From NCBI GenBank assembly GCA_028703645.1, contig JAQVML010000084.1, forward strand, positions 1-6,495: 6,495 nt of DNA, given 5' to 3'. The notes under the pieces are model-generated. The model did no database searches. It was not told the origin of the DNA and saw only the letters and a list, made by a program, of their open reading frames with translations. Both the position numbers and the translations under genes were made by a program. Below, piece by piece: positions 5,881 through 6,495 of this stretch (positions are counted from its first letter, which is position 1; every line of letters starts with the position of its first letter). The DNA comes from Eubacteriales bacterium (lineage in GTDB: Bacteria > Bacillota > Clostridia > Christensenellales > CAG-138).

Positions 5881-6353
5881 TTTTCGTAAACCCCCTTTGC
5901 AATTACGTCTTCAATGGCTTCTACAATCTTTTTGTATCCTGTGCAGCGGCAGAGATTGCCGGACATGTTGCGGTTGATCTCTTCGCGCGTGGGATGCGGG
6001 TTTTCGCGGAGCATCGCCTCGGCGCTCATCAGCATGCCGGGTGTGCAAAAGCCGCATTGCAGCGCCGCGTGGTCGATAAACGATTCCTGCAAGGGACTGA
6101 GCTCGTCGCCATGGGCTAAGCCTTCTACCGTGGTGATGACTTTGCCGTTGGCTTCGGGCGCGAGCACGAGGCAGGCGTTGACGGCCTGACCATCCATGAT
6201 GATGGTGCAGGCGCCGCATTCACCCGCGCCGCAGCCTTCTTTGGTTCCGGTATAGCCCAGCTTTTCGCGCAGAACGTGCAGCAGCGTTTCGCTGCCGGAA
6301 ACGGTCAGCTCAACCGGCTCGTCGTTGACGCAAAACTTGACACAATAATCCAT
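5877..6353 (-). CDS. 2Fe-2S small subunit of the molybdenum hydroxylase
   Basis: This 158-residue subunit carries two [2Fe-2S] clusters that relay electrons from the Mo site to FAD; family members are about 150-165 residues. The N-terminal plant-ferredoxin-type domain has CGAGECGAC (41-49) with Cys41, Cys46, Cys49 and then Cys61. The C-terminal helical domain has CGFC (100-103) and CRC (135-137), binding the second cluster. All eight expected cysteines are present. The start at 6353 is chosen because AGGAGG lies eight bases upstream and the family fold begins there. A longer in-frame start at 6473 would overlap the FAD subunit gene by about 100 bases with unrelated sequence. The stop overlaps the large-subunit ATG, suggesting translational coupling and fixed stoichiometry. 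Confidence 0.97.
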   Translation of the reverse strand: MDYCVKFCVNDEPVELTVSGSETLLHVLREKLGYTGTKEGCGAGECGACTIIMDGQAVNACLVLAPEANGKVITTVEGLAHGDELSPLQESFIDHAALQCGFCTPGMLMSAEAMLRENPHPTREEINRNMSGNLCRCTGYKKIVEAIEDVIAKGVYEK

Positions 6354-6361
6354 ATTGGTTT

Positions 6362-6367
6362 CCTCCT
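6362..6367 (-). promoter_or_regulatory. Shine-Dalgarno of the 2Fe-2S subunit, joined to the upstream stop codon
   Basis: AGGAGG lies eight bases before the ATG at 6353, and its first base is the last base of the FAD subunit's TGA stop. It fixes the small-subunit start and suggests translational coupling. Confidence 0.85.
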
Positions 6368-6495
6368 CAGCGCAGTTTCGTGAGTCCGTCGCGCACGAGG
6401 TACGAGACGATATCCAGTCGATACTGGCGATCCGCGCGCACGTCGTCGATGGGACTGACTTCGGTTGCGGCAAGCGCCGCCGCCTCTTCGATCCG
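6367..6495 (-). CDS. FAD-binding middle subunit of the molybdenum hydroxylase, C-terminal end (partial)
   Basis: Only the last 42 codons are visible, ending in TGA at 6369-6367; the gene continues beyond the window end. The residues include EAAALAATEVSPIDDVRADR and then QYRLDIVSYLVRDGL. This matches the helical C-terminal domain of CoxM/XdhB-type FAD subunits, which typically has a P-x-D-D-x-R-A-S-x-x-Y-R pattern. Here Asp-Arg stands where Ser is often seen. The FAD subunit passes electrons from the 2Fe-2S subunit to the final acceptor. The stop codon touches the next gene's Shine-Dalgarno. Position and motif together make the call fairly safe despite the short length. Confidence 0.88.
   Translation of the reverse strand, partial: RIEEAAALAATEVSPIDDVRADRQYRLDIVSYLVRDGLTKLR

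Noticed and set aside
6354..6473. In-frame upstream start for the 2Fe-2S subunit at 6473
   Set aside because: The added 40 residues are the out-of-frame translation of the FAD subunit's C-terminal coding region.

Overview
The window is a stretch of bacterial chromosome in which every convincing gene lies on the minus strand. Coding regions are fairly GC-rich with a GC-biased third codon position, so long spurious antisense frames appear. The gaps between genes are AT-rich. Strong GGAGG-type ribosome binding sites, sigma-A-like promoters, rho-independent terminators and the gene content point to a Firmicute, most likely an anaerobic Clostridia member. That placement is inference.

Read in the direction of transcription (high to low coordinates), the window starts with a three-subunit molybdenum hydroxylase operon in CoxM-CoxS-CoxL order. 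It holds the last 42 codons of the FAD subunit (6367-6495), a complete 2Fe-2S subunit (5877-6353) and a complete molybdopterin subunit (3505-5880). The genes are tightly packed: the FAD gene's stop runs into the next gene's Shine-Dalgarno, and the next junction is an ATGA overlap. A hairpin terminator at about 3444-3470 closes the operon. The large subunit keeps the catalytic Glu of the xanthine dehydrogenase family. It lacks the Glu that canonical xanthine dehydrogenases use to bind purine, so its substrate is open.

Next is a single-gene unit (2618-3307) with its own promoter and terminator. It encodes a small cytoplasmic-looking protein of the zinc-dependent phospholipase C type.

The last unit is argininosuccinate synthase (argG, 1079-2326) followed by argininosuccinate lyase (argH, 1-924, cut off by the window start). 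These are the final two steps of arginine synthesis. argG has a near-consensus promoter and an upstream AT-rich dyad that may be an operator. The 154-base argG-argH gap is unusual. It carries what looks like a decayed second copy of the argG 3' coding end, starting at the argG stop codon in another frame, and then two strong GC-rich hairpins.

No tRNA, rRNA, CRISPR array, transposase or phage gene was seen. I see no clearly new multi-gene system. The best leads are the argG tail remnant, the atypical active-site loop of the hydroxylase and its N-terminal micro-duplication.
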